A stretch of DNA of 64,000 nucleotides from Bog-950 sp964615305 (GCA_964615305.1 CAZTNA010000016.1:1-64000), one strand, 5' to 3'; positions 26,705-36,984 are shown, numbered from the stretch's first letter. Notes: generated by a model from the sequence alone, not told the origin. Program-made: numbers and translations.

Positions 26705-28336
26705 CTATTGCAATGTGTAAAAAGTCAGGAATCCTTCGTGTTGGAAATTATGTGGCAAAGGGCGAAAACTTAAATCTATTCCGTGTATCAGGTTAAAATA
26801 CCGGTTCAAAAAATTTGCCCGCGCATCGGAGATTAAAAACACGTACTTCTCCTTGTTCCTTATTAGCAACTTATAGCCCTCAGTAAAGCCGGCATCCCCC
26901 GAAATGCCAAGCTGTTCATTTAAACCAAAGTAAGGATTGTCAATTATTAAAACAGGAATTGAAGGTGTTGTGATATCAAATGGCTGTTGGTCGAAGAAAT
27001 AACTTTTGTCCATTCCTATTACAAGCGTTTTTCCTTTAGCTATTTGTAAAACATTGTTGGTGTATTGTTTTTGTATGCGCTTAAATTCTTCGACTTCTTC
27101 ATTGTTGGCAGTAAGCAGTTTGGCTTGTACAAGTAACAAGGCAATAAACGTAAGCGCAATGAATGCCCTCGTCTTAGTATTTGTTACAATACCGGTTGCC
27201 ATAATTTTAAGAACTAAAAGAAATGACAGCACAGACAAAACCGGAGAAACTACACGGGCTTCATTTTTGTAGAAGAAACAAAGCGCGAAGAGAAAAGCAA
27301 TAACGTAAAAAAACACCAACAACATTTTTAAGTCGGCTTTTTTCTGTATAACCGAAGAGGTAATTATTAACAAGAGCACTGTAACAACATACCAACCGCC
27401 AATGCCGCTTAAATATCCTGCGTAAAATTTGAACTTTTGAAAGTTTTCCGGATGAGTAACTTTTTCAAAACTCACCATTGAACCGGATGTCAGTTGCCTC
27501 AGAAAATCAATCCCGATGCTGTCATCGTAAGTAAACCACGTTAGTGCTGCTTCTCTTTTAATTTTATAACGCAGGTCTGACGTTGCAATGTCTGCTCTTA
27601 CGAATTTGGCATCAACAATACTTGTCACATACTTTTCTTTTTCATAAAACACGTCTCCTTTGATGCACTCTTTTTCAAAAACATATAAGATGATACCAAT
27701 CACAATAAAAACTATGCCCGTAGTAGCTACTACCTTACGCTTAAACAATCCCAACGCAAATACAATTGGCAACAAAGCCAGAAACACAAACACCGACTCA
27801 ACACGCAGGCTAATGCTTATGCAAAAAGGTATTACTGCGACTATAGAGTATTTCAGTTTTTCACTCAGAGCAACAGGCTTCGAGGTTTTAACTATTAAGT
27901 AAAACCACGAAACGAAAACACCAAGTATTGATAATCTCGTGAAGGTGAATGAAGCCAGGTGTTCAGCAAACAAATACAACACGACAAGAACAATAACAAC
28001 AGCCGCCAAAAAAGTTTCAGACTTTAAATATTCAGACGCAAAAAACCTAAGAATCTCAATTGCAAAGAAACACACCACCGAGAAAATCAGAAACACAAAA
28101 ACTGAATACCAGGGAATGCCGGCACACGAATCATACAACTTAGGAAACACAAAATAGTAATAGTGAAGCACGGTAGGCTTTACTCCCGCACAAGCAAGTT
28201 TGTAATACTTAAATAAAAAGAGATTGATTTGGTCATCACCTTCAGCAAACTCGAAACGAAAACCGTAGAGTAACAGCATGGTGACGATTGACGCCAACGT
28301 CAGAATTAATGGATGGAAGGCTATTTTTTTAAACAC
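26705..28336 (-). CDS. multi-pass membrane protein, probable GT-C type
   Basis: A 543-residue protein with about ten membrane segments and a C-terminal soluble part of ~120 residues. The first loop contains FAEGDDQINLF (acidic pair 34-35) and KPTVLHYYYFVFPKLYD. The start is a GTG at 28336, placed right before the first hydrophobic segment (PLILTLASIVTMLLLYG); no better ATG exists nearby. The C-terminal domain has GMDKSYFFDQ and IDNPYFG, with no known catalytic motif. It is divergent from the SGNH-type gene at 28507 across 170 bp of AT-rich DNA that must hold both promoters. Confidence 0.65.
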   Translation of the reverse strand: MFKKIAFHPLILTLASIVTMLLLYGFRFEFAEGDDQINLFLFKYYKLACAGVKPTVLHYYYFVFPKLYDSCAGIPWYSVFVFLIFSVVCFFAIEILRFFASEYLKSETFLAAVVIVLVVLYLFAEHLASFTFTRLSILGVFVSWFYLIVKTSKPVALSEKLKYSIVAVIPFCISISLRVESVFVFLALLPIVFALGLFKRKVVATTGIVFIVIGIILYVFEKECIKGDVFYEKEKYVTSIVDAKFVRADIATSDLRYKIKREAALTWFTYDDSIGIDFLRQLTSGSMVSFEKVTHPENFQKFKFYAGYLSGIGGWYVVTVLLLIITSSVIQKKADLKMLLVFFYVIAFLFALCFFYKNEARVVSPVLSVLSFLLVLKIMATGIVTNTKTRAFIALTFIALLLVQAKLLTANNEEVEEFKRIQKQYTNNVLQIAKGKTLVIGMDKSYFFDQQPFDITTPSIPVLIIDNPYFGLNEQLGISGDAGFTEGYKLLIRNKEKYVFLISDARANFLNRYFNLIHGIDLSFRPLPHNFQHEGFLTFYTLQ

Positions 28337-28506
28337 AGCAAGGAAAAAAGCGAAAGAGTAAAAACTATGTAAACAACGTTACGTAGCGAATATCAGGTAA
28401 AAAAATATAAAACTCAGCAGTTTATACAAGGCACTTACGGCACAAATGTTTTTTTATCAGAGTAATAAAACTCTTCAAAGTCATACTTTAGCCCCATTTA
28501 CTTACA

Positions 28507-29925
28507 ATGAAAATACCCACGGCATCTATCTACCATTTTATAACCGCCATTATCTGTTCATTGTATGCATTGTTTTTAATTAACTACTACCAACCGCCAT
28601 CTACACCCGTTTTTGCATTCAGAGATCACCTGGCTGTTAATCTAATTGCAAGAGCTATTATTTGTGTAAGTGTGGTAGTTGTAATTTACAGCATTATTAA
28701 AGTTTTGTTTTTCAGGAAAAAAATTGCCGGATGGCATTTGCTCATTGACAGCAGTTTACTTGCTTTTGTTGCTGCCAATGGTGTAGCGTCTATTCTAATG
28801 TCACCCCCCAGTGTTGAGGGGCAATACATTGTATCCGAAACTATAGTTACGCCAGATAGTGTTTCAGGATACCGATACATTACAGGTACACACCGACAAG
28901 TTTATGCGTATAACAACAAAGTAAATTTCGATGTGCAATTTAGAGCTAACAATAAGGGGTATGTTTCTGATACAGATTATTATCCGGCAAAAAAGAAACG
29001 TGGAAAACGATGGATAGTTCTTGGCGACTCATTTACGTCAGAAAATTACAACACCACTAATTGGGTAAATATTATCAATCAAAAACTTAGTGAAGATTCG
29101 CTGGATGAAAATGAGTTTTACTCTTTCTCATTAGAAGGTGCCGGAGTTGGTACGTGGCACAGTATTTTTTTTAAAGACATATTACCCAACTACGAGTTTG
29201 ACGGGCTCATTTTAGCAGTATATGGCGAAGATATTTTTAGAGAGCCGATTGTGCTTTACGAAACACCCAACTCGGTAAACTGTGCATATTTCGATTCGTT
29301 AACCGGAAATGGTAATCTCCAAGCCAATGAGCAAGATTTTGGAGGAAGCCCAATTTCGTGGAAGGCTCCCGGCTCTAAAATTGATTCACTGGTTACTATT
29401 GCCACAACTCAACAAGGAGCTATTAATTTTTTTTATCCGGTACTCTTTGAACAGTATCTGGTTCCCGCTCTGGTTCGTGTTGTAAACTCTATTCGTTTCA
29501 ACCTGGTTACAAATCATGATGCGGAGCTTTCAACAGAGGAAATTCTACAACAAATAGAAGCGCTTTCACGAGGCAAGTTAGGTTTACGGCTATTCAAAGA
29601 AATTATTTCTGAATGCAAACGAGCTAACAAACAAGTAATTGTTTGTTCGATCCCCGATAAAGATGTAGTAGAAATGCAGTTTGCCAAACCCATGAATGAA
29701 GAAGCACTGGTAAATGCAATAGCTAAACGGGCAAAGGCCGATTACTTTTCAGGATATAAATGTTTTTATGATAAAAGTCAGCAAACAGTGTCAGATTGTT
29801 TTCATATAGATGGGCACTGGAACACAAGAGGTTCTGCAATATTTGCAGATTCGTTTTATTTGTTCATGAAAACAGATAATTATTTAGAAAAAGACTCATT
29901 ACCCATAAACCCCAGCCCACTATGA
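28507..29925 (+). CDS. membrane-anchored SGNH-hydrolase-like protein
   Basis: A 472-residue protein with three membrane segments (about 9-26, 48-68, 78-97) followed by a periplasmic SGNH-type domain. The nucleophile block is VLGDSFTSEN with Ser175. A glycine block GAGVGTW and a YGED segment follow. The last block is HIDGHWNTRG with Asp435 and His437. These fit the Ser-Asp-His arrangement of SGNH/GDSL enzymes, including the DltD/AlgX-like O-acyltransfer partners. Its stop overlaps the haloperoxidase-like gene by 4 bp. Three further SGNH-like proteins occur in this region (39347, 51414, 60901). Esterase and acyltransferase roles are both possible. Confidence 0.75.
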   Translation: MKIPTASIYHFITAIICSLYALFLINYYQPPSTPVFAFRDHLAVNLIARAIICVSVVVVIYSIIKVLFFRKKIAGWHLLIDSSLLAFVAANGVASILMSPPSVEGQYIVSETIVTPDSVSGYRYITGTHRQVYAYNNKVNFDVQFRANNKGYVSDTDYYPAKKKRGKRWIVLGDSFTSENYNTTNWVNIINQKLSEDSLDENEFYSFSLEGAGVGTWHSIFFKDILPNYEFDGLILAVYGEDIFREPIVLYETPNSVNCAYFDSLTGNGNLQANEQDFGGSPISWKAPGSKIDSLVTIATTQQGAINFFYPVLFEQYLVPALVRVVNSIRFNLVTNHDAELSTEEILQQIEALSRGKLGLRLFKEIISECKRANKQVIVCSIPDKDVVEMQFAKPMNEEALVNAIAKRAKADYFSGYKCFYDKSQQTVSDCFHIDGHWNTRGSAIFADSFYLFMKTDNYLEKDSLPINPSPL

Positions 29926-31244
29926 GAAAGTTATTTATTCCAATTGTTATTGTTTTTCTACTGAGCGCATGTAACCAAAACACAAAGCAACCAACTGTAG
30001 TCAGTAAACTAACACAAGATAGTACCTCTGTATTGCTGCGAAGCCTTAACGATAATCTTACTGAATCAATAGTAGATGATGGCTTTAGCCCACCGGTAGC
30101 CAGCCGTATTTATGCGTACACAAACATTACATTCTATGAAACCATACGCTTTTTAAACCCGGAGCTAAATTCTTTTACCGGAAAGTTTAACGGACTTAGC
30201 AACTTGCCCAGCCCTGACTCTTCGTTATCCATAGATTTTCGAGTTGCGGGGATAGAGGCATTTTCAAAGATTGCTGCCGAGTTGGTGTATCGCGACAACT
30301 TAATTGCTAACAAAAAGAACCAGCTACAGTCATTATATTTTTCAGACAGCACTACGTTTAACCAGTCAACAGCGTTTGGCAGACAAATGGCGGACTCAGT
30401 ACTGAAGTGGATGGCAAAAGACAACTACAAACAAACGCGAACCATGCCCAAGCATCCGGTTTCGTACCAGCCGGGTAAGTGGATGCCTACAGCTCCTGCC
30501 TACAACGAAGCAATAGAACCGCATTTTATGAAACTTCGTCCATTTGCACTCGACTCGGTTAGTCAGTACCGGGCTGAACCACCAACAGCTTTCAGTAAAG
30601 AAAAAGGGAGCGCTTTTTATAAACAGGCCATGGAGGTTTATAATGCGGTTAACACGCTAAACGATTCAACAATTACAATAGCACGGCACTGGGATTGCAA
30701 TCCGGTTCCATCTACAGTGATTGGCCACCTGAAATATGTACGCAGACAACTTACACCGGGCGGTCACTGGATCTGGATTACCGGAAAAGTTAGCGAGGAG
30801 AAGAAGTTAAAACTATCGGAGACAGCATATATACAAAGCTTAGTTGCGGTGAGTTTGTATGACGCATTTATGGCCTGCTGGGATGCTAAATTTTTCTACG
30901 ACCGCATTCGCCCCGAAACTTATATTAAAGATAATATAGACAAAGCTTGGAAACCATTTTTAGAAACTCCACAGTTTCCGGAGTACACAAGCGGCCACAG
31001 CACAATTTCAGCTTCAGCCGCTGCTGTGCTGAATCATTATTTTGGTGATAAGGTATCGTTCATGGACAGTGCAGAAGTAAACTTTGGGTTAGCTCCACGT
31101 CCGTTTAATTCTTTTAACGAAGCAGTTGATGAGGCCGCTATCAGCCGTATGATAGGTGGCATACATTTCAGAGATGCTTGCGATGCAGGTAAAAAACAAG
31201 GAGCCCATGTAGGTGAATGGGTCTGGGTAAAGGCCGGCAAGTAG
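29922..31244 (+). CDS. vanadium-dependent haloperoxidase-family lipoprotein
   Basis: A 440-residue lipoprotein (VFLLSAC17-N) of the PAP2/vanadium haloperoxidase superfamily. The vanadate/phosphate-binding pocket is visible: Lys and Arg in WDAKFFYDRIRPETY, SGHSTIS at about 357-363, and HFR in GGIHFRDAC (His415, Arg417). True haloperoxidases oxidise halides with H2O2; relatives are acid phosphatases, and sequence alone does not decide which. The lipobox places it in the envelope. It is coupled to the SGNH-like gene and converges with a VCBS/ASPIC protein gene; this neighbourhood of haloperoxidase-like and VCBS genes recurs in Bacteroidota. Confidence 0.85.
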   Translation: MRKLFIPIVIVFLLSACNQNTKQPTVVSKLTQDSTSVLLRSLNDNLTESIVDDGFSPPVASRIYAYTNITFYETIRFLNPELNSFTGKFNGLSNLPSPDSSLSIDFRVAGIEAFSKIAAELVYRDNLIANKKNQLQSLYFSDSTTFNQSTAFGRQMADSVLKWMAKDNYKQTRTMPKHPVSYQPGKWMPTAPAYNEAIEPHFMKLRPFALDSVSQYRAEPPTAFSKEKGSAFYKQAMEVYNAVNTLNDSTITIARHWDCNPVPSTVIGHLKYVRRQLTPGGHWIWITGKVSEEKKLKLSETAYIQSLVAVSLYDAFMACWDAKFFYDRIRPETYIKDNIDKAWKPFLETPQFPEYTSGHSTISASAAAVLNHYFGDKVSFMDSAEVNFGLAPRPFNSFNEAVDEAAISRMIGGIHFRDACDAGKKQGAHVGEWVWVKAGK

Positions 31245-31254
31245 GTTTACTTTC

Positions 31255-34200
31255 CTAGTCTTTATTAAAACTGTATGGTGTAGATGCTTGTGTTAGTTGC
31301 AGATATTTTCCGTTTTGACTGAGGTATCCGCAGCCATTATAAAATTCTGTTTTGCGTTTTTTGCCATTGGTTAATTCTACTGTTGCTGACGAAACTCCTT
31401 TTGGAGGTAAAACAAAATTGTAGGAACCGGTTGTGGCGTATGTTTTCAATTCACTGTTGTTGTTTGCCTGAAAAACCAGCAGCCCGTTGCCGTTAGTGGT
31501 TGTAGCTAATGCTTTTGCATCGCTGTTTACAGAAAACGTCCGTAGTTTTTGCTCTGTGAAACCACCAGCACCATCTCCTTTTAAGAGTAAACCGCGTCCG
31601 GCATCTAAATTTCCTTGCTCCAGATAAAAAGAATAAGCGTTACCGGTTAAAAGCACATCTAAGTTTCCGTCATTATCAAAATCAAAAATCTGCGTGCCAT
31701 ATACCGCAGACAATTGTGCACAAACCGGTAGTGGTCGCAAGTTAAAGCTACCATTGCCATTGTTTTGAAGATAACTGCTTTTCAAAGTGTACGATATACG
31801 CTTAGCAGCGGTGTCTAACTGTTGCGGATTCAGAATTTTTTCGATACCGGCTCGCGCATAACTATCGTAAGTATTAAACTTGTTGAAGAACCCGGGCATC
31901 TTCTCACAAAGCATGTCGCGTGTAGCAAATGGCGCATTTACACCCTGTATATAATACATCAATATAGGATCAACAGAACTGTTTTTGTCGAAGTCGGCAG
32001 CATAAAGTGTGGTGGGTTCTTGATCGCTGGCCTTTACTACCAAATTGGTGCCCCAGTTGCCCAGCACATAATCAATATCTCCATCGTTATCGAAATCGCC
32101 ACCGTTAACCGAGTTCCACCATCCGTTACTTTTTTCTAATCCGGCAGTCTTCTCCTTTTCAAATCTTTTTCCGGCATTGTTTTTAAAGAAGCAAATTGGC
32201 ATCCACTCACCGGTAACCAGCAGGTCGTGCCAACCATCGTTATTGTAATCGGTAAACAAAGCCGAAGTTACTAACCCGGATTTGCCCAGCCCCGGAGCTA
32301 AGGTTTCGGTAACATCAGTAAAATTTTTTCCGTTATTATTTTGCAGAAGATAAGAGCGCGGAATTTCGGGATAACGGCCGGGTACCAGCCGTCCGCCAAT
32401 AAACAAATCCTGAAACCCATCATGGTTAAAATCTGCTGCTACCATTACAGATGCCGATGTATTTATGCCTTCGGTAAACTGTGGCATCTTGTTTAAGTTT
32501 CCTTTGCCGTTGTTAATATAAATACTCACCACTGTTCGGGGATCGTTTATGGCAAACTCATTGCTGCCGCTATTGGTTATTAAATCATTATAGCCGTCAT
32601 TATTTACATCTAAAATTAAGACACCTGTATGTTCGGCAGCTGTATCAATACTAGAGGAAAGATTTTTTTGCAACAAAAAATTTCCTGCCTTGTCTTGAAA
32701 GTAAATAGCGCTTTGTTGGCCGGCTGCATTACCTACAAACACATCATCTAAGCCATCGTTATTTAAATCGCCAACAGCTATACCCGGTCCTTCATTTGAA
32801 TACTTACGGTGCAGCAACCTATCGCGTTTAAAGTCGTTGAAGTTGTTTTCTGTGTGTATAAATTCTGGCTTTAAAACTTCTGTGCTTGTAAAAAGCTCAT
32901 TGCCGATAACAGTTGCGGTTTGAGGAAGTGCCGGTGAAGCATTTTGCTGCTCCAAAACCAATGTTTGGTTAGCAGAAATGTTGCGTACTGTTTGTTCTGC
33001 ACCACCGAGCCACTTTACCGTTATGCTATCTACGGTTTTTGTGCTACCCAAGCCAAAGTGTACAAAAGGTTCCGATGCAGATTGATAACCACGAACGACA
33101 TTCATTTCGTGCATTAGCTTTTGTCCATTTGTGTACAAATAACACTTAGCTCCTAAGCCAAACGTATTGCTGCGGCTTCCTTTTAATTGTAGGCGCAGCC
33201 AGTTGGCAGTATCCATTTGCTGTTGATTGTTGCGGTAAATAAAAGCTGGTATATCTGTATTGTTTACTACAAAATCTAAATCGCCATCATTATCTAAGTC
33301 GGCATAAGCACACCCGTTGCTGGCTGCTTTTTGGTTAGCGCCCCACTGTTTCATGGTTTGCGAAAAAGTTAAGTCGCCATTGTTTTTAAATAAATAGTTG
33401 CTACCTCTATACACCGGCATTTTTTGGATAAGATCTACCTTTTCGTGGCGGTGTTTTACTTCTTGCGATGGCTCATCGGGGAAAAGTAGTCGTGTATAAT
33501 CCATATTATCTAAGTCGCGCTTAGTTCCTTTGGCTATGTATATATCTTGCCAACTATCATTGTCGAAATCGGCAAACATGGCTCCCCAACTCCAGTCGGT
33601 TTTTGCTACTCCGGCCAGTTCTCCTATCTCTGAAAAGCCATCGTTCGTTCGCAATTGCAACATGTTTCTGAAATACTGTCTGCGAATATTATAGTGATCA
33701 AGCATGTTGTAAGACTCAACCGGCATACTGGCTATGTTCATTTTTTGGCGGTAGTTATCAATGGGTGCCATGTCAACCACCAGCAGGTCGGGCAGGCCAT
33801 CGTTATTTATATCCCCAAAATCTGATCCCATGCTGAAAAACGAAATTTTGTTGAACCACTTTTTAGACTCGTCTTCAAATTTTCCGTTGCCTTTGTTTAC
33901 CAACATTAAATCAGGCGACATATAGTCATTAGCCACAAACAAATCTGTTAGCCCATCGAAATTTATATCAGTAGTTGTAGCGCTTAATCCAAAGCCAAAC
34001 TTACCCATTAAACCGCTGGTAGCTGTTATGTCTGTAAATTTTCCATTGTCGTTTCTATATAGCCGGTCAACACCCTGTATGAGCGATTCGGTTGGGCTCG
34101 AAAGTACATTGATGTCAAGTGAAATGCTGAAATTGTGTGGATACTCTACGATGTAGGCATCTAAGTCGCCATCATTTTCTATATCAAAAAAGTTAGCGTG

Positions 34201-34737
34201 AATGCTGTGTGTAGTATCAGCCAAACCATATTCGCGTGCCTGTTCTTTAAAGGTAAAGTCTTTTTGATTAATAAAAAGCAGGTTGGCTCTTTCTTCGGGT
34301 TTTTCAGAAACAGCTTTGCAAACATAGATGTCAAGCCAGCCATCACCATTGACATCTGCGAGAGTTACTCCGGTGGCCCAGCTGCCTTTTGTATCGAAAC
34401 CAGATGAAGATGTTTTGTCTTGAAACTTAAACTCTCCGGTATTGCGATATACTTTTCCATTTACCTGATTGCCCGTAAATACAATGTCTTGCCAACCATC
34501 GTTATCTAAATCGCCAATGGCAACACCACCACCGTTATATATGTAAGAACTGGTAAAGTAGCTAATAGAAGTAGTATCGTCTATGGTATTTGCAAACGTA
34601 ACACCGGTTTGTGCAGAATCAAGCAATTCAAACAATTCTTTATTGTTTCCAACAAAAGCTAAATGTTTATCGCGCTTGCACGAGTTTAGCAGAGTAACAC
34701 ATAACAAAAGCAAAAAAAAACTAAACGTTCCTCTCAT
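31255..34737 (-). CDS. VCBS/FG-GAP and ASPIC-UnbV lipoprotein
   Basis: An 1160-residue lipoprotein (LLNSC20-K). It contains at least eight FG-GAP/VCBS repeats with calcium-binding loops of the form GDLDNDGWQD, DVNGDGWLD, DFDNDSWQD, DLDNDGDLD and DLNNDGLDD, predicting an integrin-like beta-propeller. A middle ASPIC/UnbV domain (about 530-605) is marked by RSNTFGLGAKCYLY and VDSITVKWLGGAEQ. A second propeller occupies 650-1080. It ends in a basic PKGVSS... region without a recognisable sorting domain. Such proteins bind carbohydrate or protein partners at the surface; function is otherwise unknown. It begins directly after the stop of the cytochrome/monooxygenase gene, with no gap, so the two are one unit. 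Confidence 0.9.
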   Translation of the reverse strand: MRGTFSFFLLLLCVTLLNSCKRDKHLAFVGNNKELFELLDSAQTGVTFANTIDDTTSISYFTSSYIYNGGGVAIGDLDNDGWQDIVFTGNQVNGKVYRNTGEFKFQDKTSSSGFDTKGSWATGVTLADVNGDGWLDIYVCKAVSEKPEERANLLFINQKDFTFKEQAREYGLADTTHSIHANFFDIENDGDLDAYIVEYPHNFSISLDINVLSSPTESLIQGVDRLYRNDNGKFTDITATSGLMGKFGFGLSATTTDINFDGLTDLFVANDYMSPDLMLVNKGNGKFEDESKKWFNKISFFSMGSDFGDINNDGLPDLLVVDMAPIDNYRQKMNIASMPVESYNMLDHYNIRRQYFRNMLQLRTNDGFSEIGELAGVAKTDWSWGAMFADFDNDSWQDIYIAKGTKRDLDNMDYTRLLFPDEPSQEVKHRHEKVDLIQKMPVYRGSNYLFKNNGDLTFSQTMKQWGANQKAASNGCAYADLDNDGDLDFVVNNTDIPAFIYRNNQQQMDTANWLRLQLKGSRSNTFGLGAKCYLYTNGQKLMHEMNVVRGYQSASEPFVHFGLGSTKTVDSITVKWLGGAEQTVRNISANQTLVLEQQNASPALPQTATVIGNELFTSTEVLKPEFIHTENNFNDFKRDRLLHRKYSNEGPGIAVGDLNNDGLDDVFVGNAAGQQSAIYFQDKAGNFLLQKNLSSSIDTAAEHTGVLILDVNNDGYNDLITNSGSNEFAINDPRTVVSIYINNGKGNLNKMPQFTEGINTSASVMVAADFNHDGFQDLFIGGRLVPGRYPEIPRSYLLQNNNGKNFTDVTETLAPGLGKSGLVTSALFTDYNNDGWHDLLVTGEWMPICFFKNNAGKRFEKEKTAGLEKSNGWWNSVNGGDFDNDGDIDYVLGNWGTNLVVKASDQEPTTLYAADFDKNSSVDPILMYYIQGVNAPFATRDMLCEKMPGFFNKFNTYDSYARAGIEKILNPQQLDTAAKRISYTLKSSYLQNNGNGSFNLRPLPVCAQLSAVYGTQIFDFDNDGNLDVLLTGNAYSFYLEQGNLDAGRGLLLKGDGAGGFTEQKLRTFSVNSDAKALATTTNGNGLLVFQANNNSELKTYATTGSYNFVLPPKGVSSATVELTNGKKRKTEFYNGCGYLSQNGKYLQLTQASTPYSFNKD

Positions 34738-36030
34738 TTATTCTGGTTTTAGAAATTCATCTCCATTTTGATACAATATATATTCTAATCCTAACTGAAA
34801 CATTTCATCACGGCTTCTGAAACCCTGATACACTGCCACTGGAGGTATGTTTGGGTTATTTGTATTGCCGGACGTGTTATCATAAACACCCCTCATACAA
34901 ATTACAGTGCCTTTAGGCAAAACTACCAACGGAGAAAACGAATATGTTTCCTGCCAGTTGAAGTCCCACGTGTTAATTCGTACCAGGTTAATAGTATCGT
35001 TTTGGGGTGTAACAGCAAAGGCCTCCATACTTTTTCCGAGATAATGCATGTGTGGCGTAACTTTTACTACGGAGTAGCTATCCTCAAGAGGTGGTGAGTG
35101 GAGCGCAAACCCTATAACAGTATCGGGTGGAATGTGAAACTGAGGTAAACTTGATTCATCTAAAACCGCAAAAAATATTTCGCGTGTTTTGGTTTCTTTT
35201 TGCGTGTAAATTTTTAATGATGGTCTATCGCACTCAGCGGTATCACTTTTATTGAAATAGTGCAGATCAACCACTAGTACCGCATCGGCCGGAAATTTTT
35301 TTGACTGACCCTTTATACTTAACAAGTTTGCCGAACCGGGCAAATACAGCAAGTTGCCCAACATATCATGTTTGCCCATTGGTGAGTCTAACTCTTTTCG
35401 CACAGTAACAGACACCGATTTTTTCCATTCCGGAAACATGTTGTAAGCTTCGTGCCTAGTCATAACGAACAACCAGGCATGGTGCAATATTTTTTTGTTC
35501 CCGGGCACTAACACAAAATTTTCAATGTTTAATTCTGAACGGTTGTTTAAAAAAAACGGATACGATACGTACGCATCGTGAACTCCCGGGTCAATACATA
35601 TTTGTTCTGGTGTTGTAAGAGAAATATATTCATGCCGGGCGGTGGTGTTGGTGGGTTCAATATCACTTAATGTGCGCAATTGTTCGCCCTCCGGCATACC
35701 TTGTTTTACCCAAGTTGTTATTAGTTGCTTTTCTTTTTCCGATAATATTCGCTCGCCCGCAAAATGCCGGTATGTTGGATCGGCTTTCCACGGTGGCATA
35801 TAGCCATTCTCTACTACGGCCTTTATTTTTGAGGCGTAACGCACGGCATTTTGATAGCCGGCCAAAGAAAACCCACCAGGGCCATTAGCATAATGACAGG
35901 TTTGGCAGTTGGTTTTTATTATAGGGGCAATATCGGAGGTATAAAATACCGACTGTGTTTGTCTGAAAAAAATAAACACCGAGCTGATAATAAAAAGACA
36001 AAATACTATAGCAGCGCTTAAAAATTTCAT
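34738..36030 (-). CDS. cytochrome c / copper type II monooxygenase-like fusion
   Basis: A 430-residue exported protein with an N-terminal membrane segment (about 4-22). Residues ~30-115 are a cytochrome c-like domain with Cys42-x2-Cys45-His46 (NCQTCH) and a probable axial Met78 (GYMPPW). The rest resembles copper type II ascorbate-dependent (PHM/DBH-like) monooxygenases: a His pair in KILHHAWLFV, a His in VDLHYF, and a HxH in VTPHMHYLGKSMEAFAV. These supply the candidate CuH and CuM ligands. The fusion suggests electron delivery from heme c to copper and oxidative attack on an envelope substrate. It heads a two-gene unit with the VCBS/ASPIC lipoprotein. Confidence 0.8.
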   Translation of the reverse strand: MKFLSAAIVFCLFIISSVFIFFRQTQSVFYTSDIAPIIKTNCQTCHYANGPGGFSLAGYQNAVRYASKIKAVVENGYMPPWKADPTYRHFAGERILSEKEKQLITTWVKQGMPEGEQLRTLSDIEPTNTTARHEYISLTTPEQICIDPGVHDAYVSYPFFLNNRSELNIENFVLVPGNKKILHHAWLFVMTRHEAYNMFPEWKKSVSVTVRKELDSPMGKHDMLGNLLYLPGSANLLSIKGQSKKFPADAVLVVDLHYFNKSDTAECDRPSLKIYTQKETKTREIFFAVLDESSLPQFHIPPDTVIGFALHSPPLEDSYSVVKVTPHMHYLGKSMEAFAVTPQNDTINLVRINTWDFNWQETYSFSPLVVLPKGTVICMRGVYDNTSGNTNNPNIPPVAVYQGFRSRDEMFQLGLEYILYQNGDEFLKPE

Positions 36031-36141
36031 AGGCCATAAACTTACTTTTTACTAAGTGTTTTGGTAGTACAACTAAAATTTCCTTTTATAATCGTACGCT
36101 ATCAACGAAATTACTTTGATGTCGTTTTCTGGATTTGACAC

Positions 36142-36984
36142 ATGCTATATTCATTAGTAATACCGGTTTACAAAGCAGAGAAAAGCTTGCCTTTGCTGGC
36201 GCCCCAACTGATAAAAATCATGAGTGGCATTACCCAGCATTACGAAGTTATTTTTGTGGACGATTGCAGTCCCGATAATTCTTGGATGGTGTTATGTGGT
36301 TTGCAAAAACAATATTCTCAACTAAGAGTTATTCGGCTGGAAAAAAACTGCGGACAATTGGCTGCCACCACTTGCGGTATATACGCAGCAAAAGGCGAGT
36401 CGGTAATTACTATGGATGATGATTTACAGTTTTCGCCTACAGACATACCCGCTTTGATAGATTTTTATCACAAGCATAACTATAAGTTGGTTTTCGGAAT
36501 TGCCGAAAGAAAAATAAACTCTAAGTCGCTTGACTATACCAGAACCGTAATGAGGTTTCTTTTCCGCAATTTGTTTCTTACTAAGTTCAGGACCGTAGAA
36601 TATTTCAGCAGTTTCAGGATTTTAAATAAAGACGTAATGCATACGGGCAAGTTGAAAAACTTGTTCATGATTTGGCAATTGCAAACAAATGAGATAGGCA
36701 ATTTCCCGGTTCATCATTTTCCAACAGAAAAGCAGCTCACTTCTTATACTTTCCTAAAAAGGGTTGTTCACTTTAGCCCGTACCTGATACTTGCCTTGCA
36801 GAAAATGAGTTTTGTGTTTGCGGCAGTATCAGCCGTTGCCTGGTTGTTTTTATATGGCGGCACAATAGGGGCAACAGCGTGTATGGTATTCTGTTTGTTT
36901 TTTCTGACAACCGGCCTGGCATCTTTTTTATATATCCGCAAAACAGAAACGGTTAAATACTCGATTCAAACATCGCTTCCATGA
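36142..36984 (+). CDS. family 2 glycosyltransferase, polyprenyl-phosphate type
   Basis: A 280-residue DPM1/ArnC-like transferase. The GT-A part has SLVIPVYKAEKSL, EVIFVDDCSPDNSW and the metal-binding DDD in TMDDDLQFSP (about 91-98). Two membrane segments lie near 223-240 and 246-268. Enzymes of this group load sugars onto polyprenyl phosphate at the cytoplasmic face, which would feed the GT-C proteins around it. A TTACTTTG box lies 24 bp before the start. Its stop overlaps the hydroxylase gene start (ATGA). The sugar is unknown. Confidence 0.87.
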   Translation: MLYSLVIPVYKAEKSLPLLAPQLIKIMSGITQHYEVIFVDDCSPDNSWMVLCGLQKQYSQLRVIRLEKNCGQLAATTCGIYAAKGESVITMDDDLQFSPTDIPALIDFYHKHNYKLVFGIAERKINSKSLDYTRTVMRFLFRNLFLTKFRTVEYFSSFRILNKDVMHTGKLKNLFMIWQLQTNEIGNFPVHHFPTEKQLTSYTFLKRVVHFSPYLILALQKMSFVFAAVSAVAWLFLYGGTIGATACMVFCLFFLTTGLASFLYIRKTETVKYSIQTSLP

